A DNA stretch of 64,000 nucleotides, taken from Thermincola carboxydiphila (GTDB taxonomy: Bacteria > Bacillota > Thermincolia > Thermincolales > UBA2595). Made by a program: the position numbers and the translations under genes. Below the pieces are notes generated by a model. It had not been told where the DNA came from. It was given only the letters and a program-made list of their open reading frames with translations, and made no database searches. Positions 26,324 to 33,945 of the stretch are shown here, in pieces (the stretch's first letter is position 1; each line of letters begins with the position of its first letter). The stretch is from contig JAENZJ010000008.1 in assembly GCA_016841325.1 (NCBI GenBank), positions 53,368-117,367 of the forward strand. Direction: 5' to 3'.

Positions 26324-27676
26324 GTGAAACCCGTGACTAAAAAGCATTTTCTCTGTGATATTGTGGATGCTGAAAAGTGCAAAGGGTGTACTAACTGTGT
26401 CAAGAACTGCCCTACCGAAGCCATCAGGGTCAGAAAGGGTACTGCCGTGACAATTGAGGAACGCTGTATCAATTGCGGCAACTGTATCAGGACGTGTCCC
26501 TATCACGCAAAAATTGCCATTACCGACCCCCTGGACCTGAGGCGTTTAAGGGAATTTAAATACACCATAGCCCTCTGTTCACCGGTATTGTATTCCCAGT
26601 TTCACAGGGTAATGCCACCGGGAAAAATTTTAAATGCCGTGAAGGCTCTTGGTTTTGATGATGTATTCCAGGAATCCATAGGCGCTGACGCATACACAAT
26701 TGCTGCCCGGAACCTGCTTAAGTCACGCCGGCTGAAAAAACCGGTGATATCTTCTGCCTGTCCTGCGGTCGTAAAACTTATCCAGGTGCGTTTCCCCAGC
26801 CTGATTGACAATATAGCCCCACTCCTGTCACCAATGGAAATTGCGGCCAAGCTGGCCAGGGAACAGGTAAGCAAAAATAAAGGCATCCCGGAAGACCAGA
26901 TAGGTATTTTCATGATCACCCCATGTACTGCCAAAGTCACTTCAATCAAAAGGCCTGTGGGTATTGACAAGTCTCCAATTGATGGGGCCATTGCCATGAT
27001 ACACCTTTATGGCAATATCCTTAATGCCCTCCATACCGTCCCGGAAAACAGCAGCCTGGCAAAGGCTTCCGGAACGGCCATCGGCTGGGCCCGCTCCGGT
27101 GGTGAGACTATTGCGGTAAATGCTCCCAATTATCTGGTGGCAGACGGCCTGAATAATGTTATCAGCATATTTGAAGAAGCCGAAATGGGGCACTTTAAGG
27201 ATGTTGATTACATAGAGTGCCTGGTTTGCCAGGGAGGGTGTGTGGGGGGGCCTCTGACTGTGGAAAATCCCTTTTTGGCAAGAATAATGACCAGGAACCT
27301 GATTAAAAAACTGCCTGATTCACTGCCCCAGCATACAATCGAAAAAATTGAAAACCGTTACCGGGAAGGCTACTTTCATCACAGCAAGACCATTGAGGCA
27401 CAAACCGTCCTGCCCCTGAACCAGGACATTACCAAGGCCATCCAGATGGTCAGCCGGGCCGAAGAGATCTTACGAACCCTTCCGGGGCTTGACTGCTGTT
27501 CCTGCGGTTCACCCAGCTGCCGGGCTCTGGCTGAAGACATCGCCCAGGGATATGCCTCTGTTACTGACTGTATATTCAAACTTCTGGAAAATATTCAGGA
27601 TTCAGCTCAGGATATGCTGAACCTTTTAAAAAAAGAAAAACGTATCCGGAACACAGGAAAGGGGAGCAAAAAATGA
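26324..27676 (+). CDS. Sensory-type [FeFe]-hydrogenase-like iron-sulfur protein
   Basis: 450 residues. Two N-terminal [4Fe-4S] motifs (CKGCTNCVKNCP, CINCGNCIRTCP), then a hydrogenase large-subunit domain with H-cluster signatures: P1 reads SSACPAVVK (the proton-transfer Cys of TSCCP replaced by Ala, the cluster ligand Cys kept), P2 TPCTAK, P3 ECLVCQGGCVGG. A C-terminal [4Fe-4S] domain (CCSCGSPSCRALAEDIA) replaces the PAS domain often seen in HydS. Loss of the proton-shuttle Cys is typical of sensory, weakly catalytic forms. The 9-nt gap to the RsbW-like gene and ATGA overlap with the next DRTGG gene show an operon. H2 or redox sensing is inferred. Confidence 0.9.
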   Translation: MKPVTKKHFLCDIVDAEKCKGCTNCVKNCPTEAIRVRKGTAVTIEERCINCGNCIRTCPYHAKIAITDPLDLRRLREFKYTIALCSPVLYSQFHRVMPPGKILNAVKALGFDDVFQESIGADAYTIAARNLLKSRRLKKPVISSACPAVVKLIQVRFPSLIDNIAPLLSPMEIAAKLAREQVSKNKGIPEDQIGIFMITPCTAKVTSIKRPVGIDKSPIDGAIAMIHLYGNILNALHTVPENSSLAKASGTAIGWARSGGETIAVNAPNYLVADGLNNVISIFEEAEMGHFKDVDYIECLVCQGGCVGGPLTVENPFLARIMTRNLIKKLPDSLPQHTIEKIENRYREGYFHHSKTIEAQTVLPLNQDITKAIQMVSRAEEILRTLPGLDCCSCGSPSCRALAEDIAQGYASVTDCIFKLLENIQDSAQDMLNLLKKEKRIRNTGKGSKK

Positions 27677-28008
27677 AACTTAGCGAAACTATCGGTGAAC
27701 TGGAAGCAGAAGTCAAATGCTGTGAATCATCACTGGACAGGGATGTTAGCTGGTGCTACTGTTCCGACCTGCTAAGTGATGTCATGGCAAATGCCAAAAA
27801 AGACAGTATCTGGATTACCCTCCAGACACATCCCAATATTGTGGCTGTGGCATCCCTGCTCGGGTTGTCTGCCATATTAGTCTCAAGGGGTGCGGAGCCT
27901 GACCCGGAAACCATCGCCAAAGCCGTCCAGGAAAATATCCCTGTACTGACAACAAAGCTGCCCACCTTTGAAGCAGCGGGCAGACTGTATAATCTCCTGA
28001 ACGGGTAA
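27673..28008 (+). CDS. DRTGG-domain protein (second copy)
   Basis: 111 residues, paralogue of the gene at 25414: KDSIWITLQTHPNIVAVASLLGLSAILVSRGAEP and KAVQENIPVLTTKLPTFEAAGRLY. Its ATG overlaps the stop of the hydrogenase-like gene (ATGA), so the two are translationally coupled. It has a Cys pair KCCESSL at the same place as the first copy (HCCEELL), suggesting a shared metal or redox site. Two DRTGG proteins in one operon could form a heterodimer. No enzyme function is known for stand-alone DRTGG proteins. Confidence 0.85.
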   Translation: MKLSETIGELEAEVKCCESSLDRDVSWCYCSDLLSDVMANAKKDSIWITLQTHPNIVAVASLLGLSAILVSRGAEPDPETIAKAVQENIPVLTTKLPTFEAAGRLYNLLNG

Positions 28009-28027
28009 GATATGGAGTGATATACCA

Positions 28028-29299
28028 ATGAACCCTTATAAAATAGACCTTCACATCCATACTGCCCTCTCACCCTGTGCCGGGCAGGAAATGACACCAC
28101 CCAAAATAATCCATGCAGCAAAGGCCAAAGGCCTTAAAATGATTGCGGTTACCGACCACAATACTGCCGAAAACACAGGAGCAACTGTTAAGGCCGCTGA
28201 AGGGAGCGGCATTTTTGTTATTCCGGGAATGGAAGTTCAGACCCGTGAGGAAGTCCACATGGTCTGTCTCTTTCCCGGCCTCGAAGCGTGTCTGGCCTGT
28301 CAGGAGAAAATATACCAAAACCTTCCCGACCGGTTGAACAGCCCCGAAGTTTTTGGCTCCCAGTCAATTATGGACAGTTCGGGCCGGATTATCGGGGAAC
28401 TGGAACGGATGCTCCTGATATCAACAGATATGTCTGTGGAAACAACTGCCGACACGGTCACCGCCCTGGGGGGACTGTGCATACCTGCCCATGTGGACAG
28501 ACCGTCATACAGCCTCGTGGCTGCCCTGGGTTTCGTGCCCCCGGAGCTGGCAGTAACGGCCATGGAACTTTCCCGGAATATGTCGGCAGACGAAGCGGCG
28601 CTTCTGCTGCCCGAACTGTCCGGCTATACCCTGTTGAGCTCTTCTGATGCCCACTGCCTTGAGGATATTGGGGCAAACCCTTCCGTGATTTATTCAGACA
28701 CTCCCCCGGATTTTGATACCCTGGCAAAAGCACTTAACAAAATCTCCGGTAGAAAGGTGTTGGCAAAAATGAAAGACCTGGCCATGCATATTACAGATAT
28801 CGTGCAGAATTCCATTGAAGCAGGGGCAACTGAAGTAAAACTGTTGATAACAGAAGATTTCGGCAGAGATATTTTTAAGATAGAAATATCAGATAACGGA
28901 CGAGGTATGGACAAAGAAATGATGGCAAAGGTAATTGATCCGTTTTTCACCACCAGGACAACAAGACGAATCGGACTGGGCCTCCCCCTGCTCAAGGCAG
29001 CCGCAGAACGCTGTGAAGGCAGTATGGATATCCAATCGGCTCCCGGAAAAGGTACCACTGTTAAGGCTGTGTTCCGTCACAGCCATATTGACAGAGCGCC
29101 CCTGGGCAATATCATAGATACTGTCATTAACCTAATCGTAGGCAACCCTGAACTAAACCTGGTTTTTATCCATAAGATTAATGACCGGGAAATAACCTTC
29201 GATGCCCGGGAACTCAGGGAACAGCTTGAGGATGTCTCTCTTAACAACCCGGCGGTGATTAACTGGATTAAACAGTACCTGTCCGAGAACTATAAATAG
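28028..29299 (+). CDS. PHP-domain / HATPase fusion protein
   Basis: 423 residues. Residues 1 to about 240 form a PHP phosphoesterase domain (DLHIHTALSPC, VTDHNTAE, GMEVQTREEVHM, IPAHVDRPSYS, SSDAHCLEDIG: the metal-binding His/Asp set). Residues about 252 on form a GHKL ATPase (MKDLAMHITDIVQNSIEAGA, EISDNGRGMDKEM, RRIGLGLPLLK, GKGTTVKAVF) without a His-phosphorylation domain. In related clusters, as far as I recall, these are two genes; here one frame joins them, and the Met at the junction still has AAAGGTG 9 nt upstream, so it could also be made alone. Last gene of the module. Confidence 0.88.
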   Translation: MNPYKIDLHIHTALSPCAGQEMTPPKIIHAAKAKGLKMIAVTDHNTAENTGATVKAAEGSGIFVIPGMEVQTREEVHMVCLFPGLEACLACQEKIYQNLPDRLNSPEVFGSQSIMDSSGRIIGELERMLLISTDMSVETTADTVTALGGLCIPAHVDRPSYSLVAALGFVPPELAVTAMELSRNMSADEAALLLPELSGYTLLSSSDAHCLEDIGANPSVIYSDTPPDFDTLAKALNKISGRKVLAKMKDLAMHITDIVQNSIEAGATEVKLLITEDFGRDIFKIEISDNGRGMDKEMMAKVIDPFFTTRTTRRIGLGLPLLKAAAERCEGSMDIQSAPGKGTTVKAVFRHSHIDRAPLGNIIDTVINLIVGNPELNLVFIHKINDREITFDARELREQLEDVSLNNPAVINWIKQYLSENYK

Positions 29300-29394
29300 C
29301 AAGACAATAATGAAAATCAAAAACAAAAGCAGCACCGAAACACATCAGAGCGGATTGTTTTTTGAAGCAGTTAGACGAAGTTTTAAACCAACCG

Positions 29395-29970
29395 TCATAT
29401 ATTATCACATTTGATAACCCTGTCCTCTGTAACCACATACCTCATCGGATAATCATGGGCTTCAGGATAAACATCCTCCCTGATCTGAAGTTCAAAGGCA
29501 AGGGCGGCAAATGAGGCATCAGGCCGAAGCTGTCTCAGGAAACGGTCATAAAAGCCGCCCCCATAACCAAGCCTGTTCCCCCTGGTATCAAAAGACACCC
29601 CCGGTACCACCACAAAATCTATTTCAGTCGGCTCTACAGGCCGTACACACTCGGGTTTTGGTTCCAGTATCCCCCAGGTACCTGAAGTGAGGTCACCGGG
29701 GTAATCTTTAATTTCTGAAGGAATAAGCCTGACATTTTTTGTATCAGTGATGGGGACAACCACTCTTTTCCCGTTTTGCAGGCATTTGGCAATTAAATCC
29801 CCGGTGGCAACTTCATTCCTGAAATCCAGGTAAAACATTATTAACCCGGCCTTTTGGAACTCAGGCAATTCCTCCAGTTTTTCGATTATGCGCGCACTTT
29901 TTTCGGCCACCTCTTCGGCGGACTGGCCCATCCTGGCCGCAATAATTTCTTTCCTCAGCTGTTTTTTCAT
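29395..29970 (-). CDS. 5-formyltetrahydrofolate cyclo-ligase
   Basis: 191 residues. Converts 5-formyl-THF to 5,10-methenyl-THF using ATP, recycling folate in the cytosol. The N-terminus KKQLRKEIIAARM and the diagnostic C-terminal block VVVPGVSFDTRGNRLGYGGGFYDRFL (phosphate/Mg loop) with LAFELQ are present. ATG at 29970 lies 21 nt after the signal peptidase gene, so the two probably share a transcript. One-carbon metabolism fits a formate-using anaerobe, but the gene is universal enough that no more should be read into it. Confidence 0.95.
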   Translation of the reverse strand: MKKQLRKEIIAARMGQSAEEVAEKSARIIEKLEELPEFQKAGLIMFYLDFRNEVATGDLIAKCLQNGKRVVVPITDTKNVRLIPSEIKDYPGDLTSGTWGILEPKPECVRPVEPTEIDFVVVPGVSFDTRGNRLGYGGGFYDRFLRQLRPDASFAALAFELQIREDVYPEAHDYPMRYVVTEDRVIKCDNI

Positions 29971-29991
29971 CCCAGAACCCCTTCCTGCATT

Positions 29992-30582
29992 TTATTTTTT
30001 CCATGAGCCATCAATCTGACCTATTCTATCCAGAGGCCAGAACCTGAAAAACGCCCTTCCCTTGACATTCTCCTGAGGCAGAAAACCCCAGGAATGGCTG
30101 TCAAAACTGTAATTCCGGTTATCCCCCATAACAAAAAGATAACCCTCAGGAACCGTAACCGGCCCAAAGACATAATTAAGCTCCTCAGCAATATATGGCT
30201 CATCAAGGGGCTTTTGGTTAATAAATACCCGGCCCTCTCTTACTTCCACCGTATCACCCGGCAGTCCGATAATCCGCTTGATCAGGTCATCGTCACCTGT
30301 CCCTCTTTGTGCTTCCGGAGGAGGGGCAAAAACAACAATATCGGTCCGCTCCGGTTCCCAGAACTTAAACACGATCTTGTCAACCAGGAGCCGGTCACCG
30401 ATTTCCAGTGTGGGCAGCATTGACCCTGACGGAATCTGCCTGGCTTCGACAACATAAGTACGTAGTAAAAAGGTTAATATTAGGGCAAAGAAAACAACCT
30501 GAAAAACATCCTTCAAAAAACCCCATACTTTTTTTAAAAAATCCCCTGAATCCCCAATGTTGTCCGAATATTCCTGAGACAA
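29992..30582 (-). CDS. lepB: Type I signal peptidase
   Basis: Membrane serine protease that removes signal peptides. One N-terminal membrane helix (VFQVVFFALILTFLLRTYVV) followed by the catalytic Ser motif QIPSGSMLPTLEIGDRLLVDK, the catalytic Lys motif DLIKRIIGLPGD, and the VPEGYLFVMGDNRNYSFDSHSWG box. The frame opens with ATG at 30639, but a TATAAT at 30646-30641 would put the transcript start below it, and AGGCGGG lies 8 nt before TTG at 30582; that start gives 196 residues, typical for SipS. If the ATG is used the protein has 215 residues. Confidence 0.95.
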   Translation of the reverse strand: MSQEYSDNIGDSGDFLKKVWGFLKDVFQVVFFALILTFLLRTYVVEARQIPSGSMLPTLEIGDRLLVDKIVFKFWEPERTDIVVFAPPPEAQRGTGDDDLIKRIIGLPGDTVEVREGRVFINQKPLDEPYIAEELNYVFGPVTVPEGYLFVMGDNRNYSFDSHSWGFLPQENVKGRAFFRFWPLDRIGQIDGSWKK

Positions 30583-30756
30583 CTGCAACACCCGCCTCTC
30601 TGAATCTGATAATGACTTCTTGCTGCCGATACATACCATTATTATATTTTATTTTAACTGAAAAGAAAACCTGCGGCAGGCCGGCCCCGCCACTTTTAAC
30701 CAAAAAAACAGCCCGGACCGGAAGTCCAAGCTGAATTTACCCTCTCTAATTATAAT

Positions 30757-31056
30757 TCAGATTATGATTTTCCATATTGCACTTGCTGCTGCCACCCCGC
30801 CAAACAGGGGCAGGAACTGGTTGACTGCCCACGTAAGGCCGGGACCGTAAACCACATAAACAGCCATAATGATTACAAGACCCAGTGCAATGTTCTCCGA
30901 AATAATCACCACAACAAGAGTAATAATAAAAGCTGCAATTATGCTTCCCATCCACGCGGGATAAACTGCCACCGGCTCCACTGTATAATAATACCACCAG
31001 GCAAAAGCCCCGATTAACACAGCCAGCAAATGCCTGAAAACAGTGGACGAGCTCAT
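30757..31056 (-). CDS. Small multi-pass membrane protein under c-di-GMP riboswitch
   Basis: 99 residues with three to four hydrophobic segments (HLLAVLIGAFAWWYYY, WMGSIIAAFIITLVVVII, ENIALGLVIIMAVYVVYG, and a shorter last one). ATG at 31056 lies behind GGAGGTG. No family was recognised; some small DUF membrane proteins look alike. It is the only gene directly downstream of a c-di-GMP-I riboswitch and terminator, so its amount should follow the second messenger; roles in surface behaviour or envelope functions are possible but unproven. The next downstream gene is sipS, about 118 nt away, with its own promoter-like sequence. Confidence 0.8.
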   Translation of the reverse strand: MSSSTVFRHLLAVLIGAFAWWYYYTVEPVAVYPAWMGSIIAAFIITLVVVIISENIALGLVIIMAVYVVYGPGLTWAVNQFLPLFGGVAAASAIWKIII

Positions 31057-31103
31057 CCGGATCACCTCCGTCCTCTTAAATTGAGTGATGTCCGGAGAAC
31101 ACC

Positions 31104-31138
31104 AAAGCCTGTCTCCGGAAGAAAAGCCGAAGACAGGC
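31104..31138 (-). terminator. Hairpin terminator of the c-di-GMP riboswitch
   Basis: Minus strand GCCTGTCTTCGG (31138-31127) pairs with CCGGAGACAGGC (31118-31107) with one wobble, followed by TTTGGT. It sits between the aptamer and the 99-aa gene. The U run is short, so efficiency may be modest. Confidence 0.7.
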
Positions 31139-31157
31139 CATCAGGCAACCAATTTCT

Positions 31158-31260
31158 CCGGCAACCCGGCTGTCATAGCATTACAGCGGTTTCGTGGCCA
31201 ACCGCCACCACGCTTTAGACCCGTGGTTTTGCGTCCCCGCCTTTCGACGGGTTTGCCTTT
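31158..31260 (-). ncRNA. c-di-GMP-I (GEMM) riboswitch
   Basis: Minus strand reads GGCAAACC, then CGAAAGGCGGGGACGCAAA, CCACGGGUCUAAAG, and after a variable hairpin AUGACAGCCGGGUUGCC. The order GGCAAACC / CGAAAG / GGGACGCAAA / GG-CUAA / GCCGGGUUGCC is the GEMM-I pattern. The extra hairpin between the halves is longer than in many members. Binds cyclic di-GMP; whether ligand turns the gene on or off cannot be read. The gap 31057-31323 is fully used by promoter, aptamer and terminator. Confidence 0.92.
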
Positions 31261-31272
31261 ATCGGGAAGGGC

Positions 31273-31300
31273 ATTATACCCTTATTTTCTTATCGGTAAA
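31273..31300 (-). promoter_or_regulatory. Promoter of the c-di-GMP riboswitch transcript
   Basis: Minus strand TTTACC (31300-31295), 16-nt spacer, perfect TATAAT (31278-31273). The start falls near 31266, just before the aptamer. Confidence 0.7.
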
Positions 31301-31323
31301 TCTGGAGAAAAACTTTATACTTT

Positions 31324-31815
31324 TTAATAATTTACCAGCACAGCCCGTGCCTTCCCGTCCTTTGTCACAATAACACCAACTACATCCCCTGCTTTGACCC
31401 TTTCGATAGAAATAACCTCCTCCTTGTTGCGTACAATTGCATCTTTTTTCACCGCAACATTGGGACTTATTTTAACACTGTTATCATCCATTTCCTGGTC
31501 AATGGTAATTATCCTTTTATCAATGTCTACGGCTTTAACCTCTCCCCAGACAATCATCTCACCGGCGTTGGGGTCCGCATTCTCCACATTGGTTTCCTTA
31601 AGAGTTTGGGGAGACAATTCAGACTCCCGGTCAATACTTTGGACTTTGCTGCCGGAATCGACTTCATCTTCTGATATCTGCGGTGGCGCCGCCTTAATGT
31701 CCCTGTTTTCCGGGATTACGGTTTTCTCTTCATTCAGGGAAGTGAAACCGAGGTAACCGCCGATAACCACTGCCACCACAACAAAGAGAATTAAAAACGG
31801 CAGGTTCTTCCTCAT
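31324..31815 (-). CDS. Anchored extracytoplasmic protein with beta-barrel domain
   Basis: 163 residues from the ATG at 31815 (AAGGGGGG upstream; longer frame to 31848). One N-terminal membrane helix (NLPFLILFVVVAVVIGGYLGF), an acidic low-complexity stretch (about 30-75), then a compact domain: IVWGEVKAVDIDKRIITIDQEMD, VAVKKDAIVRNKEEVISIERV and AGDVVGVIVTKDGKARAV, which reads like a DUF5666/OB-type barrel. Function unknown. It is just upstream of the riboswitch unit but is not obviously co-transcribed. Confidence 0.75.
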   Translation of the reverse strand: MRKNLPFLILFVVVAVVIGGYLGFTSLNEEKTVIPENRDIKAAPPQISEDEVDSGSKVQSIDRESELSPQTLKETNVENADPNAGEMIVWGEVKAVDIDKRIITIDQEMDDNSVKISPNVAVKKDAIVRNKEEVISIERVKAGDVVGVIVTKDGKARAVLVNY

Positions 31816-31909
31816 AGCATTCCCCCCTTGGTAGGATTTTTTTGACATGGGCCGTAATCAAGCAAAAAGGGGCATTACCCCCAAAACACAGGTAAATCCC
31901 CCCAAAAAT

Positions 31910-32341
31910 TTACAGTTTATAAACATCGCTGCCCTTCACTACATTAACATTATGCTTCGCCAGCAGGTCAACAGCCTCATCTATCTGCTCCACCCGGAAC
32001 ACAACCAGGGCATCGTTTGATGACTTTTCCAGAAAGGCATACAGGTATTCAATGTTTATTCCTGCAGATTGCAGGATTCCCAGCACCTTGGCAAGGCCTC
32101 CAGGTTCATCCTGAACCTCAACGGCAATTACGTCGGTAATGCTGACACTAAATCCGTCTTCCTTCAAAATCCTGAATGCATCTTCAGGTTTATTGACAAT
32201 GAGCCTCAGGATTCCGAAATCAGAGGTATCCGCTATGGAAAGGGCCCTGATATTAATTCCCGCTTTACCCAGCACATCTGTAAGTTCGGCCAGCCTCCCG
32301 GACTTGTTTTCCAGAAAAACAGAAATCTGTTGTACTTTCAT
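31910..32341 (-). CDS. Tandem ACT-domain protein
   Basis: 143 residues made of two ACT domains: [31 protein letters not shown] and [33 protein letters not shown] domains bind amino acids and regulate partners. It lies 105 nt downstream of the phenylacetate-CoA ligase gene on the same strand; this ACT-PaaK pair is frequent in anaerobes that ferment aromatic amino acids, where the ligase acts on arylacetates. Ligand is probably an aromatic amino acid (inference). ATG at 32341. Confidence 0.92.
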   Translation of the reverse strand: MKVQQISVFLENKSGRLAELTDVLGKAGINIRALSIADTSDFGILRLIVNKPEDAFRILKEDGFSVSITDVIAVEVQDEPGGLAKVLGILQSAGINIEYLYAFLEKSSNDALVVFRVEQIDEAVDLLAKHNVNVVKGSDVYKL

Positions 32342-32446
32342 TGCTTTCCCTCCTGTTCCCTTTTACTATGGTTTCCATTTTACAGTACCTGTCTTACGTT
32401 CCAGTCTTACGTCCCTGTCTTTGGTTCCCGTTTTATATTTCCTCTT

Positions 32447-33748
32447 TTACAATTCCCTCTTGTCAATAACGCGTTTGGCCTTCCCTTCGCTCCGTGGAAT
32501 TGTCCTGGGTTCCACCAGCTTAATCCTGGCTGATATACCAAGAATGCTGGCAATTTCATGTCCCAGTTTCTTCTCAAGCTCTTCCAGTTTACGGACTTCG
32601 TCAGAAAACATTTTTTCTGACACTTCCACAAGAACTTCAAGTGTGTCAAGTGTACCCTGCCTGTCAACAACCAGCAGGTAATGGGGTTCGGTTTCGCCGA
32701 AATTAAGCAGCACACTTTCGATTTGTGAGGGGAACACGTTAACACCACGGATGATAAGCATATCATCAGTACGTCCCATCACCCGGTCCATCCTAACAAA
32801 AGTACGGCCACATTCGCATTTTTCCTCAGTCAGAACAGATATATCCCTGGTCCGGTACCTCAGGAGAGGGAATGCTTCCTTGGTAATGGTTGTAAAAACA
32901 ATTTCTCCTTTGGACCCGTATGGCAGTGTTTCTCCCGTCTGTGGGTCAATAACTTCGGGAATAAAATAGTCTTCCATCACATGCATCCCGCATTGGCACT
33001 CACATTCCATGGAAACACCCGGTCCCATAATTTCACTCAGGCCGTATATATTGTATGCCTTGATACCCAGACTCTTTTCAAGTTCATCGCGCATCTTTTC
33101 AGACCATGGTTCAGCGCCGAAAATACCGGCCTTAAGCTTACCGTTAACCAGGTCTACCCCAAAATCCCCGGCCTCCTCGGCAAGGAAAAGGGCATATGAC
33201 GGAGTACAGCAGAGTATAGTGGTACCGAAATCCTCCATCAGCATCAACTGGCGTTTAGTGTTACCTCCGGAAATCGGGATAACAGTTGCACCCAGCCGTT
33301 CAGCTCCATAATGCAGGCCCAATCCCCCGGTGAAAAGCCCGTAACCGTAAGCTACCTGGACCACGTCTCCTTTGCTGCCTCCGGCCATGGCCACACAACG
33401 GGCAATTAGTTCAGACCATGTGTTAATATCATTTTGGGTGTAACCGACTACTGTTGGTTTACCGGTTGTCCCGGAAGATGCATGGACCCTCACAACCTCC
33501 GACATTGGCTCAGCAAATAGTCCAAAGGGATAATTGTCCCTGAGGTCCTGTTTAACGGTGAAAGGCAGCAGCTTCAGGTCGTCCAGGGTTTTGACGTCTC
33601 CGGGCTCAATTCCTTTTTCCTGCAGTTTTTTCCTATAAAACGGTACATTGTCGTATACCCGGCGCACAGTCTTCTGCAAACGTTCCAGCTGCAGCTGCCT
33701 GAGCTGTTCCCTGGGCATAGCTTCATATTGAGGATTATACATCATCAT
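32447..33748 (-). CDS. paaK: Phenylacetate-CoA ligase
   Basis: 433 residues. Activates phenylacetate or another arylacetate with CoA and ATP. AMP-binding motif [17 protein letters not shown] near residue 90, [35 protein letters not shown], and the C-terminal [20 protein letters not shown] hinge are all clear. Three ATG codons in a row at 33748-33740; AAGGAGAGGG precedes. It is followed by an ACT-domain gene. The spacer in front contains two pairs of short direct repeats. The gene could serve aromatic amino acid fermentation or acetate/aryl-acid salvage; its true substrate is unknown. Confidence 0.96.
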   Translation of the reverse strand: MMMYNPQYEAMPREQLRQLQLERLQKTVRRVYDNVPFYRKKLQEKGIEPGDVKTLDDLKLLPFTVKQDLRDNYPFGLFAEPMSEVVRVHASSGTTGKPTVVGYTQNDINTWSELIARCVAMAGGSKGDVVQVAYGYGLFTGGLGLHYGAERLGATVIPISGGNTKRQLMLMEDFGTTILCCTPSYALFLAEEAGDFGVDLVNGKLKAGIFGAEPWSEKMRDELEKSLGIKAYNIYGLSEIMGPGVSMECECQCGMHVMEDYFIPEVIDPQTGETLPYGSKGEIVFTTITKEAFPLLRYRTRDISVLTEEKCECGRTFVRMDRVMGRTDDMLIIRGVNVFPSQIESVLLNFGETEPHYLLVVDRQGTLDTLEVLVEVSEKMFSDEVRKLEELEKKLGHEIASILGISARIKLVEPRTIPRSEGKAKRVIDKREL

Positions 33749-33771
33749 GCCCTCTCCTTTATATTGACTTT

Positions 33772-33861
33772 TTGAATTAACTCTTGAATTAACTCTTATG
33801 TATGGTTTCCCGGTGACAGAGCCGCATTGGCTGTCTGCAATTCCAAATTGGCTGTCTGCAA
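33772..33861. repeat. Two direct-repeat pairs upstream of paaK
   Basis: TTGAATTAACTC occurs twice head to tail (33772-33783, 33784-33795). ATTGGCTGTCTGCAA occurs twice with 21-bp periodicity (33826-33840, 33847-33861), two helix turns, as a tandem operator would. The 197-nt spacer (33749-33945) holds nothing else clear. Confidence 0.65.
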
Positions 33862-33945
33862 ATTCATAGAAGCCGAAAAATTTTTAATTATTTCCACAGA
33901 AACCTGTAAAATTCCTGCTTTATGAACAAAAGTTTCTACTGAAAC

